Shown: positions 18,052-27,277, counted from the first letter of the stretch. The stretch: 64,000 nt of DNA from JAGBWK01 sp964544595 (GCA_964544595.1 CAZJBM010000006.1:1-64000), one strand, 5' to 3'. The notes: generated from the letters alone by a model not told the origin. Translations and numbers: made by a program.

Positions 18052-18080
18052 AAAAAAGGAGCGACAAGCGCCCCTTTTTT
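18052..18080. terminator. Bidirectional terminator after lpxA
   Basis: AAAAAGGAGCG and CGCCCCTTTTT pair (one G-U type mismatch) around ACAAG. A-run and T-run flank both sides, and it lies 25 bases beyond the lpxA-like stop. Confidence 0.8.
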
Positions 18081-18104
18081 GTGAATTTTGTCGCGAAATG
18101 ACTG

Positions 18105-18896
18105 TCAATCCGCGTCGGTATCGATCGCCGTGGCAACGATTTTCTGATCGACGCCGTTGATGAAATTGAGGATTTCGGCGCGCACCGGGGAGTCCTGTAT
18201 GTCGTCCTTGATGCGCTGCACGGCATTGAACACCGAAGTGTTAGACTGGTAGACGTGGCGGTAAGCGGCGGCGATGTCGTCGATTTGCTCGTCGGTGAAG
18301 CCTTTTTTCTTGAGGATAAAGGCGTTTACGCCGAAGTATGCGACCGGGTTGTGGGCCATGATCACGTAAGGGGGCACATTGCCCGAAATGCGGCAACCAC
18401 CCTTAATAAGCACCCATTTGCCAATCTTAGAGCCTTCGTGGAGGATGGCGTTGGATGAGAGTATCGAGCATTTGTCGACGGTGACGCCTCCGGCGATGGT
18501 TACGCCGTTGCCGATCACGCAGCGGCCTTCGATCACCGAGTCGTGGCCGATATGGCTTCCGGCCATGATGAACGTGTCGTTGCCGATACGGGTGCCTCCG
18601 TCGGGGCCGAAGCCGCGGTTGATGATCACTTGCTCGCGAATGACGCAGTTATCGCCGATGATGCAGAACGAGGGCTTGCCTTTCCATCTGAAATCCTGGG
18701 GATCGGCGCCAATGACGGCTCCGGAGTATATTTTGGTGTTTTTGCCGATTTTGGTGCCGGGAACGATTGACACAAAGGGGAAAATCTCGCATCCGTCACC
18801 TATCTCCACGTTCTCGTTGATGGCAACGAAGGGGTGGATGGTAACGTTTTGACCGATTTTCACGTTGGGAGAGATATGAGCTAAGGGGCTTATCAT
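18105..18896 (-). CDS. lpxA: UDP-GlcNAc acyltransferase, LpxA-like
   Basis: This 263-residue protein should catalyse the first lipid A step, acyl transfer from acyl-ACP to UDP-N-acetylglucosamine, in the cytosol. The N-terminal two thirds are hexapeptide repeats (IGQNVTIHPFVAI, IGDGCEIFPFVSI and so on) forming a left-handed beta-helix. LpxA-specific segments are present: GADPQDFRWKGKPS, IREQVIINRG, GSHIGHDSVI with the catalytic-type His, and VPPYVIMAHNPVAYFGVN, followed by the helical tail KKKGFTDEQIDDI. It stands 56 bases after the efflux outer-membrane gene and is not beside lpxD or lpxC/fabZ, the usual Bacteroidetes location. It may therefore be a second copy or relocated. Confidence 0.88.
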   Translation of the reverse strand: MISPLAHISPNVKIGQNVTIHPFVAINENVEIGDGCEIFPFVSIVPGTKIGKNTKIYSGAVIGADPQDFRWKGKPSFCIIGDNCVIREQVIINRGFGPDGGTRIGNDTFIMAGSHIGHDSVIEGRCVIGNGVTIAGGVTVDKCSILSSNAILHEGSKIGKWVLIKGGCRISGNVPPYVIMAHNPVAYFGVNAFILKKKGFTDEQIDDIAAAYRHVYQSNTSVFNAVQRIKDDIQDSPVRAEILNFINGVDQKIVATAIDTDAD

Positions 18897-18952
18897 GGCT
18901 TTGGATAATTACGAATTAGAAATTACGAATTACGATGAAGGCGAAATCTGGG

Positions 18953-20335
18953 CTATCGGCCGCCGCCGAGCGCCTGATATAGATTGATGATTGCCTGCGC
19001 TTTGGCGAGCTGACATTCGCGCTGGCTCATCTGGGCCGAGAGGAGGCTCGACTGGGCGGTGAGGATTTCGAGATAGGTTGAGCCGGCCGACGAGAAGAGT
19101 TCCTTTGTGTAGTAAACCGATTTCTCGAGGTTGTCGACCTGCTCGGCGAGCAGCGCGGCTTTCTCGTTGTATTTTGCGTAAGCAACCATGGCGTCATTGA
19201 CCTCGGCGGTAGCGCTCAGAAGGGTGTAGCCGAAGTTGTTGAGGGCCTGTTCCTGCTGCGCTTTGGCGGCTTTGAGACGGGCGATGTTCTGGCCGCGGCT
19301 GAATATCGGGGCAACCATAGAGCCGGCGAGCGACGCGATCCAGTCGCCGGGATTTTTGATGAATGATCCGAACTGGTTGGTGAAGCCGTAGGTGCCGGTG
19401 ATGGTGATCGACGGATAAAATGCGGCTCGGGCCGAGTTGGTGGTGTAATAAGCCTTGGCGAGGGTCTCTTCGGCGGCGCGGACATCGGGGCGCGAGGCGA
19501 GTTCCTGCATCAACACGCCTTCGCGGTAGATAACAGGCACCTGTATCTCGGTGGATTCGGTGACAGGCCATGCCTGGGGAGCCTCGTTGAGCAGCAGCGA
19601 CATGGTGTTGTTCATCTTGTCGATATTGATTTCAAGCTCCTTGATAGAGGCGAGCACGTTGAGGTAGTTGGCCTGCATCTGCACAACGGCGGCCTCGTTG
19701 GTGCGTCCGGCGAGCTTGAAGTCGCGCATCGTCTGCACGTTTTCGCGCCATACCTCGGCGGTCTCTTTGCTGAGCTGAAGCTCGCTCTTGAGGGTTACGA
19801 GCGCATAATAGCAGTTGGCCACCGCGCCTATGATTTGCGAGCGGGTAGCTTGCTCCACGTCCTGCATCTGACGATATGATGCCTCGGCTGAGCGCTTGTT
19901 GTTAAGGATTTTGCCGAAAACGTCGATTTCCCAGCTTGCCGACAAGGGGATCGTGTAGTTCCAGTTGGTAAGCTTGCCGTTGGAGACTGACGACGCGCCG
20001 CCCTGCGGGGCGAGCGCGAGCGAGGGGAGGTAGGACATGCGCGCTCCCTGAAGATTGGCGTGGGCTATGTCGACGTTGAGTTTAGCGTTCTTGAGGTTGA
20101 CGTTGTTTTCGAGAGCCTTGTAGATGAGGTCTTGCAGCATCGGGTCGGTGAACACGTTCTGCCAGGCGAGGTTGCCGAGCGCGTCGGGGTTGGATTCGGC
20201 TTGCTTGGCCTCCACGTAGTCTTTCTGGAGCTGCGTGTCCTGCGGCATCTCGAATTTCTTGTAAATGTGGCAGCTCGACAGCGACGCGAGCATCGCGATC
20301 GCTACCGCAGTCTTGCCCATATTGTTGATTTTCAT
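18953..20335 (-). CDS. RND efflux outer-membrane channel lipoprotein (OprM/NodT-like)
   Basis: This 460-residue TolC-family channel should form the outer-membrane exit duct of the tripartite pump encoded with it. The signal peptide ends in a lipobox at Cys22 (LASLSSC), as in OprM-type lipoproteins. It carries two homologous halves with long coiled alpha-hairpins (for example NVNLKNAKLNVDIAHANLQ and LAEQVDNLEKSVYYTKELF) and the typical MSYLPSLALAPQGG and AAFYPSITITGTYG strands. It is third in the order fusion protein, permease, channel, 102 bases after the permease stop. Confidence 0.93.
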   Translation of the reverse strand: MKINNMGKTAVAIAMLASLSSCHIYKKFEMPQDTQLQKDYVEAKQAESNPDALGNLAWQNVFTDPMLQDLIYKALENNVNLKNAKLNVDIAHANLQGARMSYLPSLALAPQGGASSVSNGKLTNWNYTIPLSASWEIDVFGKILNNKRSAEASYRQMQDVEQATRSQIIGAVANCYYALVTLKSELQLSKETAEVWRENVQTMRDFKLAGRTNEAAVVQMQANYLNVLASIKELEINIDKMNNTMSLLLNEAPQAWPVTESTEIQVPVIYREGVLMQELASRPDVRAAEETLAKAYYTTNSARAAFYPSITITGTYGFTNQFGSFIKNPGDWIASLAGSMVAPIFSRGQNIARLKAAKAQQEQALNNFGYTLLSATAEVNDAMVAYAKYNEKAALLAEQVDNLEKSVYYTKELFSSAGSTYLEILTAQSSLLSAQMSQRECQLAKAQAIINLYQALGGGR

Positions 20336-20437
20336 ATTCTTATTCAGAGTTGTTAAGTCGGTAAGTGGTTTTTTCTAATGACCTTAAGGCCCTTGGCTGA
20401 TGCAAGGCCCTTAAGGTCGTAACTTTTCAACTTTTAA

Positions 20438-23400
20438 TTAGTCATTTGAGGGAGTGTACTGCTCGATTTCCTTCTCGATGCCGGCGTTGTTGGTGTCTTT
20501 CCACTTAATGGGTGAAATCTTCTCCTGGATGAGCTGGAACACCACGAAGAGCGCGGGCACGAAGAATATCTGGAGAATCATGCCGATAAGCATACCGCCT
20601 ACCGAGCCTGTGCCGAGCGTGCGGTTGCCGTTCGCGCCTACGCCGTGGGCAAACATCATCGGGAGAAGGCCGATAATCATAGCCAACGAGGTCATGAGGA
20701 TAGGACGGAGACGGGCCGAAGCGCCGGCGATAGCGGCGTTGTAGACCGACATACCCGTGCGTCGGCGGTCGAGAGCGAACTCAACGATGAGGATCGCGTT
20801 CTTAGCCAAGAGACCGATAAGCATGATGAGCGCGATCTGGAGGTAAATGTTGTTTTCGCAACCCATTATCTGGGCGAAGATGAACGCGCCCATAAGGCCG
20901 AACGGCACAGAGAGGATAACGGCGAACGGAATGATGTAGCTCTCATACTGAGCCGAGAGGATCAGGTAGACAAACAGCAAGCAGAGACCGAAAATCATGA
21001 AAGTCGCGCTTGAGTTAGACGAGCCCTGCTCGCGGGTCATACCGGCATATTCGTAGCCGTAGCCCTGGGGGAGTGTCTCGGCAGCGACGCGCTCGATAGC
21101 GGCGATGGCGTCGCCCGACGAGTAGCCCGGGTTGGGCGAGCCGGTCACTGAGATCGACTGGAACATGTTGAAGCGGTTGAGCAAGTCGGGGCCGTACATG
21201 CGGGTGAGGGTCACGTAGTTGTCGAGCGAGGCCATTTGACCCTGACCGTTGCGCACCTTGATGCTCGAAAGCGTTTCGGGCGATACGCGCGCCTCGGGGT
21301 TGGCTTGCATCATTACGCGGTAAATCTTACCGTAGGAGTTGAAGTTTGACACGTACATACCGCCGTAGTATCCCTGAAGGGTAGAGAGGATAGTGGCGGG
21401 GCTGATGCCTGCCTGCTTTGCCTTAGCGGCGTCAATGTCGATGATATACTGCGGGAAGGTGGGGTTAAACGAGGTGTAGGCCATCTGAATCTCAGGCTGC
21501 TGGTTGAGCTGGCCGAGGAAATTCTGCACGATGGCGAAGAAGTCGTTGATGTCGCCGCCGGTCTTATCCTGCATCTTGACCTCGAAACCGTTGGTCGCCG
21601 AGTAGCCGGTAATCATCGGGGGAGCGAATATCACGACGCGCGCATCCTTGATAGCCATGGCGGTCGCGCCGTAAAGACGCTTGATGATGTTCTCAGAGCT
21701 CTCGTCGGCGCTACGCTCCGACCAGTTCTTGAGCTTGCAGAGGAATGTGCCGTAAGTCGCGCCCTGGCCCGCGATGAAGCTATAGCCCTGGATCATCTGC
21801 GAGTACTTCACGCCGGGGGTAGACTGGATAATCTTGTCGATTTTCTGCATCTCGGCGAGAGTGCGCTCCTGCGACTGGCCCGGGGGAAGGTCGACGATCA
21901 CGAAGACCATACCGGTATCCTCGTTAGGCACGAGGCCCGAAGGTGTGCGGCCCATAAGCCATACGAGCACGCCTACCGAAACGATCACCGAGGCAAAAGA
22001 GATGATTTTATGGCGAGTGAAGTATTTGGTCAACTTCTGATATACTTTGAGCAGGCGGCTGTAGCCTTTCTCGAAGCCGGCGTGGAAACGCTTGCCGAAG
22101 ATGCCGAGCACGCTGAAGACAGCGACCACGATAGCAACGATCATCTTCCAGGTCTCTTCAGCGGTAAACCATCCGAGAATCATGAACGCGATCGTCACGC
22201 ACACGAGGATGAAGGTGATCACCGGGGGGAAGTCGACTGTGAAGCGGCGTTTGTATTGGTGGCCGAGGGTCTGGGTGGCGGTTGAGACAGCTTCGCCCAC
22301 GCGCTCCTTAAGCGGGCGCTCGTCGCCGTGGGCTTTAAGGAACATGGCGCAGAGGGCGGGCGACAGGGTCAAGGCGTTTATAGCCGAGAAGCCGATGGCT
22401 ATAGCCATTGTAAGACCAAACTGCTGGTAGAACACGCCTGATGTGCCGGGCATGAACGACACGGGGATGAACACGAGCATCATGACGAGGGTGATCGAGA
22501 TAAGCGCGCCGCCGATCTCGCTCATCGCGTCGATCGATGCCTTTCGCGACGACTTATATCCGGCGTCCAACTTGGCGTGGACCGCCTCGACCACCACAAT
22601 GGCGTCGTCGACCACAATCGCGATCGCGAGCACGAGAGCCGAGAGGGTGATAAGGTTGATAGAGAAGCCGATGACCTTAAGCATGAAGAATGTACCGATC
22701 AAGGCCACAGGTATAGCGATAGCGGGGATGATAGTAGAGCGGAGGTCCTGGAGGAAGATGTACACAACGAAGAACACCAGCACGAAAGCCTCGATGAGGG
22801 TCTTGATTACCTCGTGGATCGAAGCGTAGAGGAAGTCGTTGTTGTTCATCACGATCTCGAAATTCAAGCCTGCGGGGAGGTCTTTACGCAGGGTGTCGAC
22901 TGTCTTGATACAGTCGTTGATGATCTCGGTCGCGTTGGAGCCGGGCGACTGGAACACCATACACATCGAAGCGGGGTGGCCGTTGAGGGTAGATGAGAAT
23001 CCGTAGGACACTTTACCGAGCTCAACTTCGGCCACGTCGCCGAGGCGAAGCACATTGCCGTTGGAGTCGGCTGTAATCACGATATTCTCAAACTCTTCGG
23101 GCTCAACGAGGCGGCCGCGATAGCGCATGATGTATTGGAAGGTCTGGTTGCCGTTTTCGCCGAACTGACCGGGAGCGGCCTCGACGTTCTGCTCCTGGAG
23201 AGCGGCTGCCACGTCGGTAGGCATAAGGCCGTACTGGGCCATGACGTCGGGCTTGAGCCAGATACGCATTGAGTAGTCGGCACCGAAGCACATTACGTCG
23301 CCCACGCCGTTGACACGCTGAAGCACGGGCACTACGTTGATTTTCATGTAGTTGTCGAGGAAGCCGTCGCTGTATTTGGCGTTGTTCTCAGCCACGAGGG

Positions 23401-23824
23401 CCACGCCGACGAGCATTGAGGTCTGGCGTTTCTGAGTGAGGACGCCCACTTGGGTGACCTCGGCGGGGAGCAGGTTCTGAGCCTTAGCGACACGGTTCTG
23501 CACGTCGACGGCAGCCATATCGGGGTCGAATCCCTGCTTGAAGTACACGTTGATGGTCGCGCTACCGGTGTTGGTAGCGGTCGACTCCATATAGGTCATG
23601 CCCTCGGCGCCGTTGATCGACTCCTCGAGAGGCGCGATAACGGAGTTGAGCACAGCCTGCGCGTTGGCGCCGGTGTAGGTGGTGGTCACCGATATGGTAG
23701 GGGGCGCGATGTCGGGGTATTGCGTGATTGGGAGGGATGCGAGTCCAATCAAACCCAACAACACAATGAAAATTGATATAACCGTCGAGAGAACAGGGCG
23801 GTTAATAAATCTGTCGAGTTTCAT
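20438..23824 (-). CDS. RND multidrug efflux permease (HAE1/AcrB-like) with inserted membrane segment
   Basis: This 1,128-residue inner-membrane proton antiporter has the AcrB plan. It shows TM1 in FINRPVLSTVISIFIVLLGL, the porter domain, the TM4 Asp pair in IVVDDAIVVVEAVHAKL, and the TM10 Lys in LAKNAILIVEFALDRRRTG. It is about 80 residues longer than AcrB. The extra part lies at about residues 500-585, between TM6 and TM7, and contains two strong hydrophobic stretches (VITFILVCVTIAFMILGWF and MIVAIVVAVFSVLGIFG). Its upstream partner is the fusion protein gene (63-base gap) and its downstream partner the channel. Substrates are unknown. Resistance to drugs or bile acids would be typical of the family. 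Confidence 0.95.
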   Translation of the reverse strand: MKLDRFINRPVLSTVISIFIVLLGLIGLASLPITQYPDIAPPTISVTTTYTGANAQAVLNSVIAPLEESINGAEGMTYMESTATNTGSATINVYFKQGFDPDMAAVDVQNRVAKAQNLLPAEVTQVGVLTQKRQTSMLVGVALVAENNAKYSDGFLDNYMKINVVPVLQRVNGVGDVMCFGADYSMRIWLKPDVMAQYGLMPTDVAAALQEQNVEAAPGQFGENGNQTFQYIMRYRGRLVEPEEFENIVITADSNGNVLRLGDVAEVELGKVSYGFSSTLNGHPASMCMVFQSPGSNATEIINDCIKTVDTLRKDLPAGLNFEIVMNNNDFLYASIHEVIKTLIEAFVLVFFVVYIFLQDLRSTIIPAIAIPVALIGTFFMLKVIGFSINLITLSALVLAIAIVVDDAIVVVEAVHAKLDAGYKSSRKASIDAMSEIGGALISITLVMMLVFIPVSFMPGTSGVFYQQFGLTMAIAIGFSAINALTLSPALCAMFLKAHGDERPLKERVGEAVSTATQTLGHQYKRRFTVDFPPVITFILVCVTIAFMILGWFTAEETWKMIVAIVVAVFSVLGIFGKRFHAGFEKGYSRLLKVYQKLTKYFTRHKIISFASVIVSVGVLVWLMGRTPSGLVPNEDTGMVFVIVDLPPGQSQERTLAEMQKIDKIIQSTPGVKYSQMIQGYSFIAGQGATYGTFLCKLKNWSERSADESSENIIKRLYGATAMAIKDARVVIFAPPMITGYSATNGFEVKMQDKTGGDINDFFAIVQNFLGQLNQQPEIQMAYTSFNPTFPQYIIDIDAAKAKQAGISPATILSTLQGYYGGMYVSNFNSYGKIYRVMMQANPEARVSPETLSSIKVRNGQGQMASLDNYVTLTRMYGPDLLNRFNMFQSISVTGSPNPGYSSGDAIAAIERVAAETLPQGYGYEYAGMTREQGSSNSSATFMIFGLCLLFVYLILSAQYESYIIPFAVILSVPFGLMGAFIFAQIMGCENNIYLQIALIMLIGLLAKNAILIVEFALDRRRTGMSVYNAAIAGASARLRPILMTSLAMIIGLLPMMFAHGVGANGNRTLGTGSVGGMLIGMILQIFFVPALFVVFQLIQEKISPIKWKDTNNAGIEKEIEQYTPSND

Positions 23825-23887
23825 TTATTTCTTACGGATTATTGCAAGTCTTTGGTTTGCTGATTTTTATAGCGGCTCTCAGGCTGC

Positions 23888-25120
23888 TTATTTCTGCTGC
23901 TGCGCGGCAGCGGCCTCGGCGGCGGCTTTACGAGCGTCGACGGGCTTGATTTCCATGTTGGGCTGGAGCTTGGTGCCGATGCCTTCAACGGCGATAGTCT
24001 GGCCGAGCTTCAAGCCATCTTCGACGATGAATACCTTGCCGTCCTGAATGGGCGAAACGACGATACGGGTCGGAACGACTTTGTTGGAGTCGTTGACAAC
24101 GTAGACGAAGCGCTCGTTCTGCACCTCAAACGTGGCCGACTGGGGCACGGTGATAACCTGGTTGGAGCGGGTGGGGAACACAACCTGGCCGGTTGAGCCT
24201 GAGCGAAGCACGCCGCCGGGGTTGTTGAAGAGGGCGCGGACGGTAGATGCGCCGGTGCCGGTACCGATGAGGCCCGAAACGGTAGCGACTTTACCGGTGA
24301 CGGGGAGGGTTGCGCCGTCGGCCATGCGGAATTCCACGGCGGGCATCTCGGCGATAGCCTGGTTGAGCGACTTGCTGCCGTTGTCGGTAAGATCGAGAAT
24401 GTCTTTCTCGGTGAGCGAGAAGTAAGCGTAGACCTCGCCGTTGTCGCTGACGGTTGTGAGCGGCTGCACCATTGAGGGCGATGCGAGCGAGCCTTCGCGG
24501 AAAGGTATCGAGCCGATCACGCCGTTAGAGGGGGCGGTGACGGTAGTGTAAGCGAGATTTTTCTTGGCCGAAGTGAGGGCGGCCTCAGCCTGGGCGAGAG
24601 CGGCTTTGGCGGTCGCGAGACCCGACTGTGCGGTCGCGAGGTCGTTCTTGGCGAGCTGATTCTCGTATTCCGATATGATATTTTTGTTGAAAAGCGATTG
24701 CTTCTGCTCGGCGGTCAGCTTGGCGGTGTTGACGCGGGTAGTAGCTGAATTTACAGCGGCGCGGGCCGATTCGACGGCTGCGGCGGCCTGGTCGACAGCT
24801 GCCTGATACTGAACCTGGTCGATCACGAAGAGTGTCTGGCCTTTGGTCACGTGCTGACCTTCATCGACGAGCACCTGAGTGATGAAACCCGAAACCTGCG
24901 GACGGATTTCGATGTCGGTTTTGCCTTTTACGGTCGCGGGATATGCTTTGGAGAAATCCACTGTGCCGTAATCGACCTTCATTGTACCGATCTGGGGAGC
25001 CTGACCCATCATTGCGGCGGCCTGAGCGGCCTGGTCGTCTTTGCTGCCGCACGAGGTGAGGGTCACTAATGTCGCGGAGAGCATCGAAATCGCGACATTC
25101 TTAATCAATCTTTTTTTCAT
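23888..25120 (-). CDS. RND efflux membrane fusion protein (AcrA/MexA-like) lipoprotein
   Basis: This periplasmic adaptor of about 410 residues links permease and channel. I start it at the ATG 25120 (MKKRLIKN) because it gives a clean lipoprotein signal with lipobox TLTSC; the frame stays open 21 codons upstream, but that extension would disrupt the signal. Domains in order: beta-barrel/lipoyl start (IRPQVSGFITQVLVDEGQHV), a long Ala/Gln-rich alpha-hairpin (about residues 95-190), second lipoyl half (YTTVTAPSNGVIGSIPF), beta-barrel and membrane-proximal region. It is the first gene of the efflux operon. A 200-base AT-rich region with an inverted repeat lies upstream. Confidence 0.94.
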   Translation of the reverse strand: MKKRLIKNVAISMLSATLVTLTSCGSKDDQAAQAAAMMGQAPQIGTMKVDYGTVDFSKAYPATVKGKTDIEIRPQVSGFITQVLVDEGQHVTKGQTLFVIDQVQYQAAVDQAAAAVESARAAVNSATTRVNTAKLTAEQKQSLFNKNIISEYENQLAKNDLATAQSGLATAKAALAQAEAALTSAKKNLAYTTVTAPSNGVIGSIPFREGSLASPSMVQPLTTVSDNGEVYAYFSLTEKDILDLTDNGSKSLNQAIAEMPAVEFRMADGATLPVTGKVATVSGLIGTGTGASTVRALFNNPGGVLRSGSTGQVVFPTRSNQVITVPQSATFEVQNERFVYVVNDSNKVVPTRIVVSPIQDGKVFIVEDGLKLGQTIAVEGIGTKLQPNMEIKPVDARKAAAEAAAAQQQK

Positions 25121-25270
25121 ACTTATTTGATAATGTGTTTGTTGTCGATAGAAATTGGTCGCATTAAACCAAATTTTGTGCAAAATTACGGTTTTATCTT
25201 GCCAAAATATATGATATTTATCATTAATTTTTGATTAGTTAACATTATTTAATAACTATCTAACATTCAT

Positions 25271-25316
25271 AAGTAAGTATCGATGATCGGTATAAACCTA
25301 TTTTCGTCACTTACTT
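25271..25316. promoter_or_regulatory. Inverted repeat upstream of the efflux operon
   Basis: AAGTAAGT (25271-25278) and ACTTACTT (25309-25316) form an inverted pair 30 bases apart, about 150 bases upstream of the fusion protein gene. A CAAAATTA sequence at 25181-25188 reads TAATTTTG on the minus strand, a possible -7 box. The repeat could be an operator, but no regulator gene is adjacent. The rest of 25121-25520 holds an IS-end remnant and one short hairpin. Confidence 0.3.
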
Positions 25317-25328
25317 GCCTAATCACTT

Positions 25329-25350
25329 AGAGCCTGTCACATAATTTGAT
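25329..25350 (+). mobile_element. Solitary IS5/MITE-type terminal sequence
   Basis: AGAGCCTGTCACATAATTTG resembles the ends of the elements at 14163 and 35219 (AGAGCCTGTCCCATAAAAT). No matching opposite end was found nearby. It may be a scar or an independent end. Confidence 0.5.
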
Positions 25351-25420
25351 GACCAAGTAATCTCGGCGCATCGCGAATTTTAGCTATCTTCGCGACTGGA
25401 ATACGATGCGCGACAACCAA

Positions 25421-25447
25421 ACGGCCCTTTCGGGCGTTTTTTTAATA
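25421..25447 (+). terminator. Small hairpin with T-run upstream of rbfA
   Basis: GGCCCTTTCGGGC is followed by G and seven T, a classical intrinsic terminator shape, but no gene precedes it on this strand. It could end a short unannotated RNA starting after the IS end near 25390, or act as attenuator in the rbfA leader. Confidence 0.5.
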
Positions 25448-25520
25448 GCCACTCAGATGAGGCTTATCGCTGACTATTCAAAACGAAGTTTTGCCGACTT
25501 CAAACAAAAATCATATAATT

Positions 25521-25856
25521 ATGGAATCAACACGTCAAGCAAAAATAGCACGCCTTCTCCAGAAGGAGTTGAGCGAAATTTTCCGCCTGCAGACGGCGAA
25601 AACCCATGGCACGCTCGTGTCGGTAAGCAATGTGCGTATCACGCCCGACCTGAGCATTGCCCGCGTTTATCTCTCGGTGTTCCCCTCCGACAAGGGGCAG
25701 GAGATACTCGACAATATCACCCGCTCGGCCAAGACCGTGCGCTACGAACTCGCTCAGCGAGTGCGCTTCCAGCTTCGCAAAACCCCCGAACTCGCCTTCT
25801 ATCTTGACGATTCGCTCGACTATATCGAGAATATCGACAACCTGCTCAAAAAGTAA
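25521..25856 (+). CDS. rbfA: Ribosome-binding factor A
   Basis: This 111-residue protein helps mature the 30S subunit (16S 5' end) and is needed at low temperature. The KH-like RbfA fold is recognisable: STRQAKIARLLQKELSEIF at the start, VSNVRITPDLSIARVYLSVF, and LAQRVRFQLRKTPELAFYLDDSLDY with the AxG-kink-type region near the end. I chose ATG 25521 because it matches the family N-terminus; an upstream in-frame ATG would add ten unrelated residues. A LolC/E-like permease gene follows after 85 bases, a pairing common in Bacteroidales. Confidence 0.95.
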   Translation: MESTRQAKIARLLQKELSEIFRLQTAKTHGTLVSVSNVRITPDLSIARVYLSVFPSDKGQEILDNITRSAKTVRYELAQRVRFQLRKTPELAFYLDDSLDYIENIDNLLKK

Positions 25857-25941
25857 CGTCGCGCGCTATAGCCCAAGAATTTTTTTCGCGGGGACTCGCT
25901 AACAAGCCTTTCGCTGAAGTCCCGGCGGTTCATACTGACGA

Positions 25942-27159
25942 ATGAAGATGAATTTTCTGGCCGAGAGGATCGCGTTGAGGTATCTCGCCTCGAAGAAGAG
26001 CCACTCAGCGGTCAATATTATAAGTTATGTGTCGATAGCCGGTGTCGCTTTGGCGACAGCGGCTATGGTCATTGTATTGTCGGTGTTCAACGGCTTCGCC
26101 GACTTCTCATTGTCGAAAGCTTCGCAACTCGACCCGGAGCTGGTTGTGGTTCACTCCCGCGGCAAGGTTATGGAGTCGGGCGATTCGTTGGCCGCGAAGC
26201 TGTCGTCGCTTAATAGCGTGGCGGCTGCAGTGCCCATACTGGAGGAGAAGGCGTTTGCAATTGCCGGCGACCGCCAGATGCCTATTGAGCTACGGGGTAT
26301 CGACCCTGACGGCCCTATGGCCGATGATTTAAAGCAACTGATCATCGACGGCAACGGAGAGCTTCAGGTCGTGGATGAGTTTACCACCGCGCTCGCCTCG
26401 GTAGGGGTAGCCAACGGCCTCCGCACCACGCCTCACAATCTCCGGCAGATAAAAATCTATGAGCCTAACCGAGTGGCGCGTATCAACCCGGCGAATCCTA
26501 TGGGCGCTTTCCGAGCCGACTCCGTGTTGATGGCGGGCGTGTATCAGGTCGAGCGCCAGGAGTATGACACAGATATGATGTTCGTGCCTCTTTCAATGCT
26601 CCGCAATCTTCTTAACTATGACGACGAGGCGACGATGATCGAAATCAGGGTCGCGCCCGGGGAGAATATCGATAAGGTAAAGGACGAGATCGCCTCGATG
26701 CTTCCCGACGAGCTGCGTGTGCTCGACCGCCTGGAGCAACAGCAGGAGTCGCTGCGCATGATAGCGATAGAGAAGTGGGTGACGCTCGCGATGCTTGTGT
26801 TTATAATGGTCATCGCGTCGTTTAATATCCTGTCGACAATGTCGATGCTGATAGTGGAGAAGCAACCCAATCATGCCATACTTGAGGCTATGGGCGCCAC
26901 TCGCGACATGATCTCAAGGATCTATTCGAGTCTGAGCTTCATCATATCCATTATCGGTGGTGCGGTCGGGTTACTCCTCGGCACCGCCGCATCGCTTGCC
27001 CAGCAGTTCGGCGGATTTATCAAGCTCAATGCGGCCGATATGTCGGCAATGGCAATCGACACATATCCCGTAAAGGTAGAGGTTGGCGATGTGGCTTTGG
27101 TGGCCGTCGTGATAGTGGTCCTCGGCTTAGTCACCTCCCGCATAATGAGATTGAGATAA
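25942..27159 (+). CDS. ABC transporter permease, LolC/LolE-like (FtsX superfamily)
   Basis: This 405-residue inner-membrane protein probably extracts lipoproteins for transfer to the outer membrane. It has one N-terminal helix (IISYVSIAGVALATAAMVIVLSVFNGF, shortened to VALATAAMVIVLSVFNGF), a periplasmic core of about 220 residues (MacB_PCD type), then three C-terminal helices in an FtsX domain (WVTLAMLVFIMVIASFNIL and others). The start YLASKKSHSAVNIISY matches the LolC/E signature SKK-x-N/S-AVNIIS. The ATPase LolD is not in the window. It follows rbfA on the same strand and ends just before a bidirectional terminator. Confidence 0.9.
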   Translation: MKMNFLAERIALRYLASKKSHSAVNIISYVSIAGVALATAAMVIVLSVFNGFADFSLSKASQLDPELVVVHSRGKVMESGDSLAAKLSSLNSVAAAVPILEEKAFAIAGDRQMPIELRGIDPDGPMADDLKQLIIDGNGELQVVDEFTTALASVGVANGLRTTPHNLRQIKIYEPNRVARINPANPMGAFRADSVLMAGVYQVERQEYDTDMMFVPLSMLRNLLNYDDEATMIEIRVAPGENIDKVKDEIASMLPDELRVLDRLEQQQESLRMIAIEKWVTLAMLVFIMVIASFNILSTMSMLIVEKQPNHAILEAMGATRDMISRIYSSLSFIISIIGGAVGLLLGTAASLAQQFGGFIKLNAADMSAMAIDTYPVKVEVGDVALVAVVIVVLGLVTSRIMRLR

Positions 27160-27223
27160 TTGTTACTTACTCAGTAATAGCTTGGTCAATAAAGTCACTA
27201 AGGCTTTAGCGACTGGCTGATAC

Positions 27224-27253
27224 AAAAAAAGCTCCCCGCGAGGGGAGCTTTTA
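27224..27253. terminator. Bidirectional terminator between convergent genes
   Basis: AAAAAGCTCCCC-GCGA-GGGGAGCTTTT with flanking A and T runs lies between the LolC/E-like gene and the converging 1,252-residue secreted protein gene. It is very like the terminator at 8901-8931. Confidence 0.88.
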
Positions 27254-27277
27254 GTATAATGGGGAATCTGTTACGGA

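Noticed and set aside
25340..25447. tRNA or known riboswitch upstream of rbfA
   Set aside because: No cloverleaf, T-loop or riboswitch core could be seen; only a small terminator-like hairpin.
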